Assembly: GCA_040385825.1 (NCBI GenBank)
Contig: JAZKGQ010000034.1
Span: 1-54,904, forward strand
DNA length: 54,904 nucleotides
From: JANNNF01 sp040385825
GTDB taxonomy: Bacteria; Pseudomonadota; Alphaproteobacteria; Rhodobacterales; Rhodobacteraceae
Direction: 5' to 3'
A program made the translations under genes and the position numbers. The notes under the pieces are model-generated. The model had not been told where the DNA came from. It did no database searches and saw only the letters and a list, made by a program, of their open reading frames with translations. The first letter of the stretch is position 1. Each line of letters begins with the position of its first letter. This document shows positions 47,968 to 54,904 of this stretch, one piece after another.

Positions 47968-48025
47968 CAGCCGCCGTGGCCCGCGCGCTTGATGCTGGCC
48001 ACGGCCCTTTTGCAGGAGACAGGTC

Positions 48026-48547
48026 ATGACGAAAGTCCTTGGGCGACGTGCCGTTCTGGCCGCACTGGCCATGTCCGTCCTGCCAGCGCCTGCCCAGGCG
48101 CGCCCCCCCTTCCGGCTGCGCGCAGATCCGCAACCCGTGTTGTCACCACCGATCCTGGACGAAGCCGGCAGCGAACGCCGGTTGAGCGATTTCGCCGGGC
48201 GGGTCATTCTGCTGAACATCTGGGCAACCTGGTGCCCGCCGTGCCGCACGGAAATGCCGACGCTCGACCGGCTTCAGGCCCGGCTTGGCGGGCCGGATTT
48301 CATGGTGCTTGCGCTGTGCATCGATGCGGACGGCATTGGCCGGGGGCGGCAGTTCTATGACGAGATCGGCATAGCCAACCTGCCGCTCTACTGGGCCGAT
48401 CCGCTGCGCGTGCAACTGGCCTTTGCCTTTGTCGGCTTGCCGACAACGCTGCTGATCGACCGGCAAAGCCGCGAGATCGGGCGGCTGCAAGGCCCGTTCA
48501 ACTGGGACAGTGCCGACACCGCCGCACAGATCCGCGCTGTCCTGTAA
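48026..48547 (+). CDS. TlpA/ResA-like thioredoxin-fold protein
   Basis: A 173-residue exported protein. The signal ends PAQA. The AhpC/TSA-Redoxin domain has WATWCPPC (Cys70, Cys73) and the cis-Pro loop GLPTTLLID. TlpA-like proteins keep copper-site cysteines of oxidases and SCO proteins reduced. It follows the multicopper oxidase on the same strand and faces two SCO genes, which fits a role in copper-site reduction. The reducing partner (a DsbD/CcdA-like protein) is not seen in the window. Confidence 0.85.
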   Translation: MTKVLGRRAVLAALAMSVLPAPAQARPPFRLRADPQPVLSPPILDEAGSERRLSDFAGRVILLNIWATWCPPCRTEMPTLDRLQARLGGPDFMVLALCIDADGIGRGRQFYDEIGIANLPLYWADPLRVQLAFAFVGLPTTLLIDRQSREIGRLQGPFNWDSADTAAQIRAVL

Positions 48548-48584
48548 CCGCCGTCAGGCGGGAAGGCTGGGCCTTTCAGCCCAG
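48548..48584. terminator. Two small hairpins between convergent tlpA-like and SCO genes
   Basis: CCGCC-gtca-GGCGG (48548-48561) and CTGGGC-ctttca-GCCCAG (48567-48584). The second overlaps the stop codon of the SCO gene. They are probably terminators for both sides. There is no T tract. Confidence 0.4.
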
Positions 48585-49181
48585 AGTGCGCCGGATCTTG
48601 GGTACGGCGAAAGCCCGGTCCTCGTGAAAGTCGATGATGTTGGCAAAGCTTCCGTCCGGCTGGAACAGGAAAACCCCGGCGGTATGGTCCATGGTGTAGT
48701 CGCCATCGTCGCGCGGCACGCGGCGGTAGGTCACGCGAAAATCGGCTGCCGCCAGGGCGATCTGGTCTGCCGGCCCGGTCAGCCCGATGATGCGCGGATC
48801 GAAATTGCCTAGGTAATCGGCCAGCACCTCGGGCGTATCGCGGTCAGGATCAACCGAAATCAGCGCGATGGTCAGACGGGCGGCATCCGGCCCCAGTTCC
48901 TCCAGCCAGACAGAGATGTCGCTCAGCGTGGTCGGGCAGACATCCGGGCACCAGGTAAAGCCGAAAAAGACCATCGTGGGCCGCCCGATCCAGTCTGCGG
49001 GCTGCACGAGTTGCCCGCGATGGTCGGTCAACTGCCAGCGCATGTCCGCAATCGAAAGAGGCAGCGACGCGTTTGCGACCGGCCGGTTGCGCGTGCGCCA
49101 GGCACCAAGGCCCAGCATGAAGGCCACCGCCCCGACCGCGGCGGCACCAGTGCCAAGGATTACTGACCTGCGGGAATGCAA
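48576..49181 (-). CDS. SCO1/SenC-family copper chaperone
   Basis: A 201-residue protein with an N-terminal Tat-like or anchor segment (MHSRRSVILGTGAAAVGAVAFMLGLGAW). The SCO thioredoxin fold has the copper site CPDVCP (Cys78, Cys82) and a distal histidine in DYTMDHTAGVFLF. It delivers copper to, or reduces, the CuA site of cytochrome oxidase or other cuproproteins. It overlaps the PCuAC gene by 22 bp. With the other SCO gene it encloses PCuAC, the usual partner in copper delivery. Confidence 0.88.
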   Translation of the reverse strand: MHSRRSVILGTGAAAVGAVAFMLGLGAWRTRNRPVANASLPLSIADMRWQLTDHRGQLVQPADWIGRPTMVFFGFTWCPDVCPTTLSDISVWLEELGPDAARLTIALISVDPDRDTPEVLADYLGNFDPRIIGLTGPADQIALAAADFRVTYRRVPRDDGDYTMDHTAGVFLFQPDGSFANIIDFHEDRAFAVPKIRRTLG

Positions 49182-49633
49182 TCCGGACCCTCCGACCGCA
49201 GGGGCAGCACCTCGGCAGTCACCGTCACGTCGCCCGCCTTCTCGAATGACAGGGTGACCGGAAAGCTGTCACCCAGTTTCAGCGCGGCGGTCAGGTCCAT
49301 CAGCATGCCGTGATAGCCGCCGGGCGCAAGCTGCACGTCCTGGCCCGCGGGCACCGGGATCGACTTGGCATGCGGCATCGAGGCGATGCCATCCGTGACC
49401 ACGGTTTCATGCAGCATCGGTCCCCCGGAGGCGGGGGTCGAGATGGCGACAAGCGCATCGTCGGTGGTGCCTGCATTGCGGATCGAGACATAGAAGATGC
49501 CCGGACGCCCCGCGCCGATGGTGACCTTGGACCAGGCCTGTCCGACAGTGATGTCCCCCACCGTCACGGTTTCGCAGGCATGGGCGGCAGAGGCGGCCAG
49601 CGACAGCGCTGCCGCGACAATCAGGTGCTTCAT
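49160..49633 (-). CDS. PCuAC periplasmic copper chaperone
   Basis: A 157-residue protein with a signal peptide (cleaved after AHA). The DUF461 fold shows the Cu(I) motif H-Xn-M-X-H-X-M: LHETVVTDGIASMPH and GGYHGMLMDL. It carries Cu(I) in the periplasm to SCO proteins and cytochrome oxidase. It is encoded between two SCO genes with a 3-bp gap on one side and a 22-bp overlap on the other, so the three are one translation-coupled unit. Confidence 0.9.
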   Translation of the reverse strand: MKHLIVAAALSLAASAAHACETVTVGDITVGQAWSKVTIGAGRPGIFYVSIRNAGTTDDALVAISTPASGGPMLHETVVTDGIASMPHAKSIPVPAGQDVQLAPGGYHGMLMDLTAALKLGDSFPVTLSFEKAGDVTVTAEVLPLRSEGPDCIPAGQ

Positions 49634-49636
49634 GGG

Positions 49637-50230
49637 TCAGAACCTCGTCTGAAGGTCGGAAAGGATATCGGCAGCCGGCGTGCCATACGAAAACTGCCTA
49701 ATCCATACGCCATCAGGGCCTATCAGGAAAAGGCCGGGGCTGTGCGACATGGTGTAGCCTTCGGGGGCGGTGGTGTCTGGTTCGCGCTCGTAGAAGATCT
49801 TGAAGCTTTCAGCGGCGGCCCGCGTCTCGGCCTCGGTCCCCGCCAGACCCAGGATTGCCGGATGAAACGCCGCAGTATAGTCCGCAAGGCCAAGCTGGCG
49901 GTCGCGCTCGGGGTCGATCGAGATGAACAGCGGCTGCACCTTGCCGGCCTCTGCGCCAAGATCATCCATGACCTGCGCGACCTCGGACAGGGTTGTGGGG
50001 CAGACATCGGGGCAATTGGTAAAGCCGAAGAACACCAGCAGGAACTTGCCGCGGAATTCGGCCTCTGTGCGGGTCCGGCCTGCATCATCCGCAAGGCTGA
50101 AGCCCGGCGTGAAAGCCGGTACGGTTTCGGCAACATCCTTGTCCTGACCGGACCACCGTGCCGAGGCAAAAATGATCATCGCCGCAATGGCGGCAACCCA
50201 TAGTCCAATCTGAAGGCGGCTGAGGCGCAT
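49637..50230 (-). CDS. SCO1/SenC-family copper chaperone (second copy)
   Basis: A 197-residue protein with an N-terminal membrane anchor (IGLWVAAIAAMIIFASA). The SCO domain has CPDVCP (Cys73, Cys77) and the histidine in YTMSHSPGLFLIG. It is clearly diverged from the SCO at 48576 (for example NCPDVCPTTLSEVAQ against WCPDVCPTTLSDISV), so it is not a recent duplicate. ATG at 50230 is chosen over a TTG at 50245. It is the first gene of the SCO-PCuAC-SCO operon. Confidence 0.87.
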   Translation of the reverse strand: MRLSRLQIGLWVAAIAAMIIFASARWSGQDKDVAETVPAFTPGFSLADDAGRTRTEAEFRGKFLLVFFGFTNCPDVCPTTLSEVAQVMDDLGAEAGKVQPLFISIDPERDRQLGLADYTAAFHPAILGLAGTEAETRAAAESFKIFYEREPDTTAPEGYTMSHSPGLFLIGPDGVWIRQFSYGTPAADILSDLQTRF

Positions 50231-50335
50231 GCGTTGTCCAAACAAGGAAAGGTTTCGAGAGGCCTAGACCCTTGAGCAACCAGAGGATCAAATGACATTG
50301 CCGTGATTTTTTGCCCCCCGGCAAGGGCTCGCCAC

Positions 50336-50509
50336 CTATGGTGCGCCCAGAAATCGCCCCAGGGCAATTCCGGTCAGACTGCCGAAAAGCCCGAAGGCAA
50401 TGGCGAAACCCGCGCCATATTGCAGCCGGTCAAGCCATGTGCCGCCGCGCCCGCGCGCCAGAAGATAGCCGCAGACAAATCCGATGGCGCCAAGCAACGG
50501 TCCGATCAC
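50336..50509 (-). CDS. Small two-helix membrane protein, function unknown
   Basis: A short gene of 57 residues with a GTG start preceded by AAGGAT. The sequence begins VIGPLLGAIGFVCGYLLARG, continues GGTWLDRLQYGAGFAIAFGL and ends in a second helix FGSLTGIALGRFLGAP. The hydrophobic pattern, the sensible stop and the ribosome site favour a real gene. It is 105 bp upstream of the SCO operon on the same strand and may be cotranscribed with it. I know no assigned function. Confidence 0.6.
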   Translation of the reverse strand: MIGPLLGAIGFVCGYLLARGRGGTWLDRLQYGAGFAIAFGLFGSLTGIALGRFLGAP

Positions 50510-50665
50510 TGCGATATCCTTGTCCAGAAGCAGCCCTTTGCAAGGGCGTTCACGTCTGCCAACAGTGACGGCTCCAGCAACTAGAGGTTCAACCCGTTGT
50601 TTGACCGCTCACGCCATTGTCAGAAGGCCGGGCGAAAAACCGGCATCAGCGGGCAAGGTCACACA

Positions 50666-50716
50666 GACTTGACTGGACATCCGCGCCGGTTTCCCTGCGG
50701 CTGACTTGACCGGACA
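50666..50716 (+). repeat. Pair of 14-bp direct repeats upstream of an L,D-transpeptidase
   Basis: GACTTGACTGGACA (50666-50679) and GACTTGACCGGACA (50703-50716) differ at one base and are 37 bp apart. Each contains a -35-like TTGAC. The second lies 44 bp before the transpeptidase start. They may be regulator binding sites or alternative promoters. The spacer after the second does not show the CueR dyad. Confidence 0.5.
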
Positions 50717-50759
50717 CGTGCAATCGAAGGATTGTGCGCTGCGATATTTTGAGAAAGCG

Positions 50760-51431
50760 ATGCCCATGTTCACACGACGCCACTTCATTGCAACGACTGC
50801 CGCGCTGTTCTCGGGGCCGATTGCCGCCCCGGCTTTTGCGGCATCGCATTTGCAGGATCAATGGGCGGCCTGGGATGCCGAAGTCACGCCGCCTGGCTAT
50901 GACGCGGCCACCAGCAACCCGTGGGGATTGCACCCCCGCCTGCTGCCGGTCCGCGTTCAGGCTCGGGCTGGGCTGGTGCCGGGCGATATCCACGTCGATG
51001 CGATTGCGCGGTATTTGTACCATATCCAGCCTGACGGCACGGCGATGCGCTATGGCGTCGCCATCGGGCGCGACGGTCTGTATGAACCCGGAACCTACAC
51101 CATCCGCCGCAAGGCAAAATGGCCCGTCTGGACCCCGACCGCAGCGATGATCGAGCGGGAGCCGGAAATCTATGCGAAATTTGCCGGCGGCGTGCCCCCC
51201 GGCCCGACCAATGCCTTGGGATCGCGGGCGCTGTACCTGTTTCTGGGCGAGCGCGACACCTATCTGCGAATCCATGGCACTCCGTTGCCGGGGTCGATCG
51301 GCAGCCGGGCCAGCTCGGGCTGTGTGCGCATGGTGATGCCGCATATCAACGATCTGTTCGAGCAGGTCGAAACCGGGGTAACAGCGCATCTGTACCCCGC
51401 CGAAGAAGGCAACATCGCCACCACCGCCTGA
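50760..51431 (+). CDS. L,D-transpeptidase (YkuD family), second copy
   Basis: A 223-residue periplasmic enzyme with a Tat-like signal (TRRHFIATTAALFSG). The YkuD active site is IHGTPLPGSIGSRASSGCVRM (His172, Cys188). It shares with the copy at 37630 the stretches KAKWPVWTPT, GNALGSRALYL-like (TNALGSRALYL) and RDTYLRIHGT, but it is longer and diverged. It would form 3-3 cross-links or link proteins to peptidoglycan. It is followed by a perfect hairpin terminator. Its place in a copper island parallels the other transpeptidase and PBP2. Confidence 0.88.
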   Translation: MPMFTRRHFIATTAALFSGPIAAPAFAASHLQDQWAAWDAEVTPPGYDAATSNPWGLHPRLLPVRVQARAGLVPGDIHVDAIARYLYHIQPDGTAMRYGVAIGRDGLYEPGTYTIRRKAKWPVWTPTAAMIEREPEIYAKFAGGVPPGPTNALGSRALYLFLGERDTYLRIHGTPLPGSIGSRASSGCVRMVMPHINDLFEQVETGVTAHLYPAEEGNIATTA

Positions 51432-51438
51432 CGAAAAA

Positions 51439-51458
51439 CCCCGCCCGGAAGGGCGGGG
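51439..51458. terminator. Intrinsic terminator shared by convergent genes
   Basis: CCCCGCCC-GGAA-GGGCGGGG is a perfect 8-bp stem with a GGAA loop. On the minus strand it is followed by GTTTTT, giving a full intrinsic terminator for the lipoprotein gene. On the plus strand it follows the transpeptidase stop by 7 bp. Confidence 0.85.
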
Positions 51459-51486
51459 CATCTGGGCCAACCGTTCTGAGCCAAGC

Positions 51487-51801
51487 TCAGACTGCGGGTT
51501 TGCCTTCGGCATTGATACAGATCGGCCTGCCGCGCACCGACCGCAGCGGCAGCATGGTCGTCTCGACCGGCCCGGTATGGCGATACCAGTAGCAGCCGTC
51601 CTCGGGTTTCAGCAGCACTTCCTGAAGGTTCTGATACGGGGCGGCAATCTGCGCCACGCCTTCGGGCAATTCGGTCAGAAAGCCGGTGGTCTTGTCAACC
51701 TTCTGGCCGACCGGGACGGCGCAGGCCCCAAGCGCCAGAAACGCAATCGACAACAGGAGAGGCCGCGCCTGTTTCACGGCAAGATGCGGGGCGGTGTTCA
51801 T
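51487..51801 (-). CDS. Small putative lipoprotein, function unknown
   Basis: A 104-residue protein with a signal sequence and lipobox (LALGAC). The mature part contains TELPEGVAQIAAPYQNLQEVLLKPEDGCYWYRHTGPVETTML and RPICINAEG, two further cysteines that could pair. ATG at 51801 has AAGGAC upstream; an in-frame start at 51906 gives no signal peptide. I do not recognise the family. It stands alone on the minus strand, ends at an intrinsic terminator, and may be a housekeeping-type envelope lipoprotein. Confidence 0.7.
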   Translation of the reverse strand: MNTAPHLAVKQARPLLLSIAFLALGACAVPVGQKVDKTTGFLTELPEGVAQIAAPYQNLQEVLLKPEDGCYWYRHTGPVETTMLPLRSVRGRPICINAEGKPAV

Positions 51802-51928
51802 GCACGCAAAGTCCTTGTGTAAGAGTTCTGGACCCTTGGTAGCACGCGGTGGCAGCAGGGTATCCACATTTCTTGTTGTATTGCCCTGCTGACCGGGGCG
51901 GGGCAAGCCTTTGCAGACCCCGCCGCGA

Positions 51929-53110
51929 TCACACCTTGATCAGCGCTGCCGTCGCATACATGAACACAAGCCCCCCCAGAAATCCGCCCAGAACCGCAGG
52001 CGAATAGAGGACCGCCTGCCGGTCGGTGTTCTGGCGCATCAGGTAGGATGTGACCTCGACAATCACCTGCACGATGGCCCCCGCCCCGACCGCCAGCGCA
52101 AAGGCGGACCATTGCGGCGCATAGGCAAGGCTGCCCACCCAGATGCCCAGAACGGCCGGTCCCCCCGCCAGCAGCGTCAGCGCGGCAAAGCTCCACAGCG
52201 GGGGACGGATGCGCAGCATGGGGGCGGCGATGCCGATGCCCTCTGTCACGTTGTGCAGCGAAAAGCCGAGAACAAGGAAGGTTCCAAGCCCCGCCGCCCC
52301 GGCAGCGAACGCTCCGCCGATCGCCAACCCTTCGCCAAAGTTGTGCAACCCGATCCCGAGCGCGATGAAGTAAGCCAGCGCAAGCCCCTCTGGCTGGCCG
52401 CGCCAGCGCCCGATGGCCATGAGGATCAGGAAGCTTGCCAGTGCCGTCAGCCAGACCATGGCCGAGCCCTGGAAGACCGCCGCCGCCGTCAGCGCCAGCG
52501 TGCTGGCCTCTTCAAGCAGGCCAAGGAAAAGAAAGGCCAGCATGCCCACGGTCATCGCCAGCACAAAGTTCATGCCCGACCGCCCGAAGCCGCGCATCGC
52601 CGGGTAGAACATCAGGCCAAGCGCCACCGGCAACAGACCGACCAGTGCGCCCACCAGCGCCTGAAGCCGCAGTTGCCCCGGTTGCGCCTTGGGTGTCGGC
52701 ACCGCAACGGCGATTTCTTCTGCAAACACGGTGCCGGTGTTCGACAGCAACGCCACCACATGCGCCTCGCCCAGAACCCAAGGATAGGGAATTTGCACCT
52801 GCACCGCGCTGCCGCGCGCGATCGGACCGGGGGGGGTTTGGGTGAAGCTCCAGAAGGCGTCATCGACTGCGACCTGCGCGATGTTCATGGCCTCGGACCC
52901 GCCCGCGCGCACCACCAGCGTAATGCCCGTCTCATCCAGCACGGTGCGCTCGATGGTCAGCGATTCCACCGGGGGGGCGCCGTTGTTGAAGCCGCGCAGC
53001 GGATCAAGCGAGGCGATCCAGACGAAAGAGCCAAGGATCGCCGCCAGAGGCAGCAGAACCAGCAGCAACCGGATCAGCGGCGGACGGGTCGGGGTGGTCT
53101 GGTCGCTCAT
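51929..53110 (-). CDS. ZIP-family divalent metal transporter with N-terminal periplasmic domain
   Basis: A protein of 393 residues. After one helix there is a periplasmic beta-rich domain of about 110 residues. Then come eight helices with the ZIP metal motifs GIGLHNFGEGLAIGGAFAAG and GFSLHNVTEGIGIAAP. ZIP proteins import Zn, Mn or Fe. The extra N-terminal domain is not part of the basic ZIP fold. It overlaps the multicopper oxidase gene by 4 bp, so the two act together: oxidation and uptake of a metal such as Mn or Fe is a reasonable guess. MntR is encoded divergently. Confidence 0.82.
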   Translation of the reverse strand: MSDQTTPTRPPLIRLLLVLLPLAAILGSFVWIASLDPLRGFNNGAPPVESLTIERTVLDETGITLVVRAGGSEAMNIAQVAVDDAFWSFTQTPPGPIARGSAVQVQIPYPWVLGEAHVVALLSNTGTVFAEEIAVAVPTPKAQPGQLRLQALVGALVGLLPVALGLMFYPAMRGFGRSGMNFVLAMTVGMLAFLFLGLLEEASTLALTAAAVFQGSAMVWLTALASFLILMAIGRWRGQPEGLALAYFIALGIGLHNFGEGLAIGGAFAAGAAGLGTFLVLGFSLHNVTEGIGIAAPMLRIRPPLWSFAALTLLAGGPAVLGIWVGSLAYAPQWSAFALAVGAGAIVQVIVEVTSYLMRQNTDRQAVLYSPAVLGGFLGGLVFMYATAALIKV

Positions 53111-54252
53111 GCCTCTGGTCCTTTCACGTCGAACATGCCGACCCAGCCCAGTTCGGTGAATTCCGACTGGTGGGCGTGGAACATGTACATTCCGTCCTCA
53201 TGTTCGGCGAAACTGAATTCCAGAATGCCGCGCTGCGCCTGACATTGCATGATGATGTCCACTGTCCGCAGCGTCGGAGTCAGCGTGGTGCCGGTATCGA
53301 AATAGTCGAAGAAATTGGCATGCAGGTGGAACGAGTTGATCGGGTCGAACTCGGTCACGTTCACCAGATAGACGCGCACGGGCCGCGTCTTGTCGATGCG
53401 GATGGGCACGTTCATGTAGGCCTGGCCCACAGTATTGGCGGCGTAAACCTCGTTCGCGCCGTCGAAATTGGTGTCGAAGGCGTTCATCACCATCGCCAGT
53501 TCCTGCCAGCCGGCATTTTCCGGGCTGCCCAGCACGCGCGACGCGGCGACGGCAGCAAGGGCGGGGTCGGTCTGGCGGGCAGGGTCGGGGTCGATCACGA
53601 ACAGGCCATACATCCCCTTGTGGATATGCCGTTTCAGCGGCAGGGCGTGGCAATGATACAGATGGCAGCCAAAGGGTTTCGCGTCGAATTCATAGACAAA
53701 TTCCTCGCCCGGCCCGATCAGGCCCGCACCGGGGATGCCGTCCATCCGCGCGGCATGGATGCCGTGAAAATGCATCGAATGCGGGTGCGAGCCAAGGTTG
53801 CGAAAGATGATCCGCAGCTTTTCGCCTTCCTTGGCGCGCAGGGCCGGGCCGGGGACGCGGCCATTGAACGTCCAGGCGGGAAAGAAGATGCCGGGGGCAA
53901 TCTCGATTGTCTTGTCGATGGCATCCACCTCGAAGGTGCGCAGGATGCGGCCATCGGGCAGGGTTTCGGTGCGGCCCGTGTCCCAGTCGGTCAGCATGGC
54001 GGTGGGATCAAACCCGTTGCGCGTATGGTCCACGAACCCGACCGTTGTCATGTTGCCATGCGCCATGCCCGGCATCGGGGCGGCATAGGGGTCGGCAGGC
54101 ATGGCAGACATGTCGTGACCGGCCATCGGGGCCGGCGTGCTTTGCGACCGCGCGCTTCCCGCGGCGACTGCGGCGCCACCCGCGGCCACAAGGCCCCCGA
54201 CCAGCAGGGCGCGGCGCGACGGATCAACAGGCGGTACAGTGTCGGCGGCCAT
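53107..54252 (-). CDS. Two-domain multicopper oxidase (nitrite reductase-like fold)
   Basis: A 381-residue exported protein with an SRRALLVGG Tat-type signal and a Met/His-rich N-terminus (MAGHDMSAM, MPGMAHGNM). The copper motifs are HFHG (SMHFHGIH), CHLYHCHALPLKRHIHKGMYG, FHLHANFFDYF and FHAHQSEF. The arrangement fits two-domain laccase-like oxidases that work as trimers. It is coupled to the ZIP transporter by a 4-bp overlap and has an MntR-type operator upstream. The likely substrate is a metal ion or small reductant; this is inferred from context. Confidence 0.85.
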   Translation of the reverse strand: MAADTVPPVDPSRRALLVGGLVAAGGAAVAAGSARSQSTPAPMAGHDMSAMPADPYAAPMPGMAHGNMTTVGFVDHTRNGFDPTAMLTDWDTGRTETLPDGRILRTFEVDAIDKTIEIAPGIFFPAWTFNGRVPGPALRAKEGEKLRIIFRNLGSHPHSMHFHGIHAARMDGIPGAGLIGPGEEFVYEFDAKPFGCHLYHCHALPLKRHIHKGMYGLFVIDPDPARQTDPALAAVAASRVLGSPENAGWQELAMVMNAFDTNFDGANEVYAANTVGQAYMNVPIRIDKTRPVRVYLVNVTEFDPINSFHLHANFFDYFDTGTTLTPTLRTVDIIMQCQAQRGILEFSFAEHEDGMYMFHAHQSEFTELGWVGMFDVKGPEA

Positions 54253-54298
54253 GGATCAGCTTTCCTTGCAAGGCAGCGCCAAAGGCGGGGCGCATAAA

Positions 54299-54314
54299 GT
54301 TAGACGAGGCTAAC
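54299..54314. promoter_or_regulatory. MntR/DtxR-type operator between mntR and the oxidase-ZIP operon
   Basis: GTTAG-ACGAGG-CTAAC has perfect 5-bp arms and further inner symmetry (12 of 16 positions), similar to the TTAG...CTAA boxes of MntR/DtxR regulators. It lies 47 bp upstream of the oxidase start and 52 bp upstream of mntR, so it could control both. Confidence 0.68.
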
Positions 54315-54365
54315 AATCCACTCTGCGGCTTTACCTGTCAATCCAAATCGTGCAAAGCTGAAGCG

Positions 54366-54818
54366 ATGAGAACCGAAAATCACCTTGCTGCGGCTGGCGC
54401 GCCTGACGCGCGCCCCGCCACCACCCGCGCCGAGGCGTTTCAGGGCGTGCGCGCGGCGCGGCGCAATGAACTGGCCGAGGATTATGTCGAGCTGATTGCC
54501 GAACTGATCGATGCGCAGGGGGAAGCCCGCCCTGTCGACATCGCCACCAAGCTGGGCGTCACCGCCCCCACCGTGGCCAAGGCGCTGGACCGTCTGGCCC
54601 GCGATGGCCTGATCACCCGCGCCAAGTATCGATCGGTGTTTCTGACAGAAGAAGGCCGGACCCTGGCACAGGAATGCCACCACCGGCACGAAATCGTGTT
54701 GCGGTTCCTGCTCCGGCTTGGGCTTGACCCCGAAACGGCAGAACGCGATGCCGAGGGGATCGAGCATCATGTAAGCGAGCGCACGCTGGCCCTGTTTGCG
54801 GACTTCGCGAGCCGCTAG
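54366..54818 (+). CDS. mntR: Manganese-responsive regulator MntR (DtxR family)
   Basis: A 150-residue protein with an N-terminal winged helix (ARPVDIATKLGVTAPTVAKALDRLARDGLI) and a dimerisation/metal region with LTEEGRTLAQECHHRHEIVLRFLLRLGLDPETAERDAEGIEHHVSERTL. The HHRHE and EGIEHHVSE segments are the metal-site patterns of MntR. No SH3-like domain is present, as in the short MntR class. It represses metal uptake genes when Mn2+ is sufficient. Being divergent from the oxidase-ZIP operon, it is probably that operon's regulator. Confidence 0.88.
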   Translation: MRTENHLAAAGAPDARPATTRAEAFQGVRAARRNELAEDYVELIAELIDAQGEARPVDIATKLGVTAPTVAKALDRLARDGLITRAKYRSVFLTEEGRTLAQECHHRHEIVLRFLLRLGLDPETAERDAEGIEHHVSERTLALFADFASR

Positions 54819-54904
54819 AACGCGATGAACCATCGCTGAACCGTCTTCTTCTGCCCGGAATCAAGCGCGAAGCGCGCCGGGCAATGCCCGCCTCCCGGCC
54901 CGGC

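Noticed and set aside
50706..50737. Fifth CueR-type promoter (TTGACC before the second transpeptidase)
   Set aside because: The 19-bp spacer lacks the CCTTCC/GGAAGG dyad found in the four accepted sites; the TTGACC is part of a direct repeat instead.
1..54904. CRISPR arrays, insertion sequences, tRNA or rRNA genes
   Set aside because: No regularly spaced direct repeats beyond the His-linker array, no transposase-like protein, and no recognisable tRNA or rRNA sequence was found on reading both strands.

Overview
The window looks like part of a repABC-type plasmid (or chromid) of a high-GC alphaproteobacterium of the Rhodobacter/Paracoccus group. The basis is a repA-repB-repC cassette at 27160-30718 with two near-identical 16-bp palindromic parS-like sites, the GC-rich base composition, and protein families and operon layouts typical of Rhodobacterales. 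No rRNA, tRNA, CRISPR array or insertion sequence was recognised. Most of the cargo is metal homeostasis.

Layout. 1-3301: a Zn/Cd/Pb P-type ATPase with a tandem-repeat His-rich linker and its divergent MerR regulator. 3305-7402: a nickel/cobalt-type efflux module (NreA-like repressor, NreB-like exporter with His-rich tail) divergent from a small His-rich exported protein, a HupE/UreJ permease and a membrane anchor protein. 7446-13572: a NikA-like five-gene ABC importer with a HutC-like GntR regulator. 14008-19426: a Cus-type Cu/Ag RND efflux operon. 19706-26953: a sugar locus (LacI regulator, cupin phosphoglucose isomerase, CUT2-type ABC importer, ketose 3-epimerase). 27160-30718: replication and partition. 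31301-54818: a large copper island with two CopA-type ATPases, CueR, CopZ, DUF305, two c-type cytochromes, a ferric-reductase-like membrane protein, DsbA/TlpA thioredoxins, DUF411, two SCO proteins, PCuAC, two multicopper oxidases, a ZIP transporter and MntR. Unusually, it also holds a complete penicillin-binding protein 2, two complete L,D-transpeptidases and the remnant of a third.

How it works together. Four promoters share TTGACC, a 19-bp spacer holding a dyad, and a weak -10; I read them as CueR sites. They drive two CopA pumps, CopZ/DUF305, and a long, mostly overlapping transcription unit that ends in PBP2. This suggests copper-inducible cell-wall synthesis.

The most interesting pattern is five short exported ORFs (5371, 14008, 38534 on the minus strand, 38923, 46019). 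Each is the first gene of a metal or cell-wall operon. Each has a signal peptide, Cys/Met- or His-rich spacing and a Pro-rich tail, and most are followed by RNA hairpins. They resemble the CutF/CruR (DUF2946-like) copper-sensing upstream ORFs known from Rhodobacter capsulatus cutFOG and Bordetella. Here the design appears multiplied and possibly adapted to nickel and to cell-wall genes.
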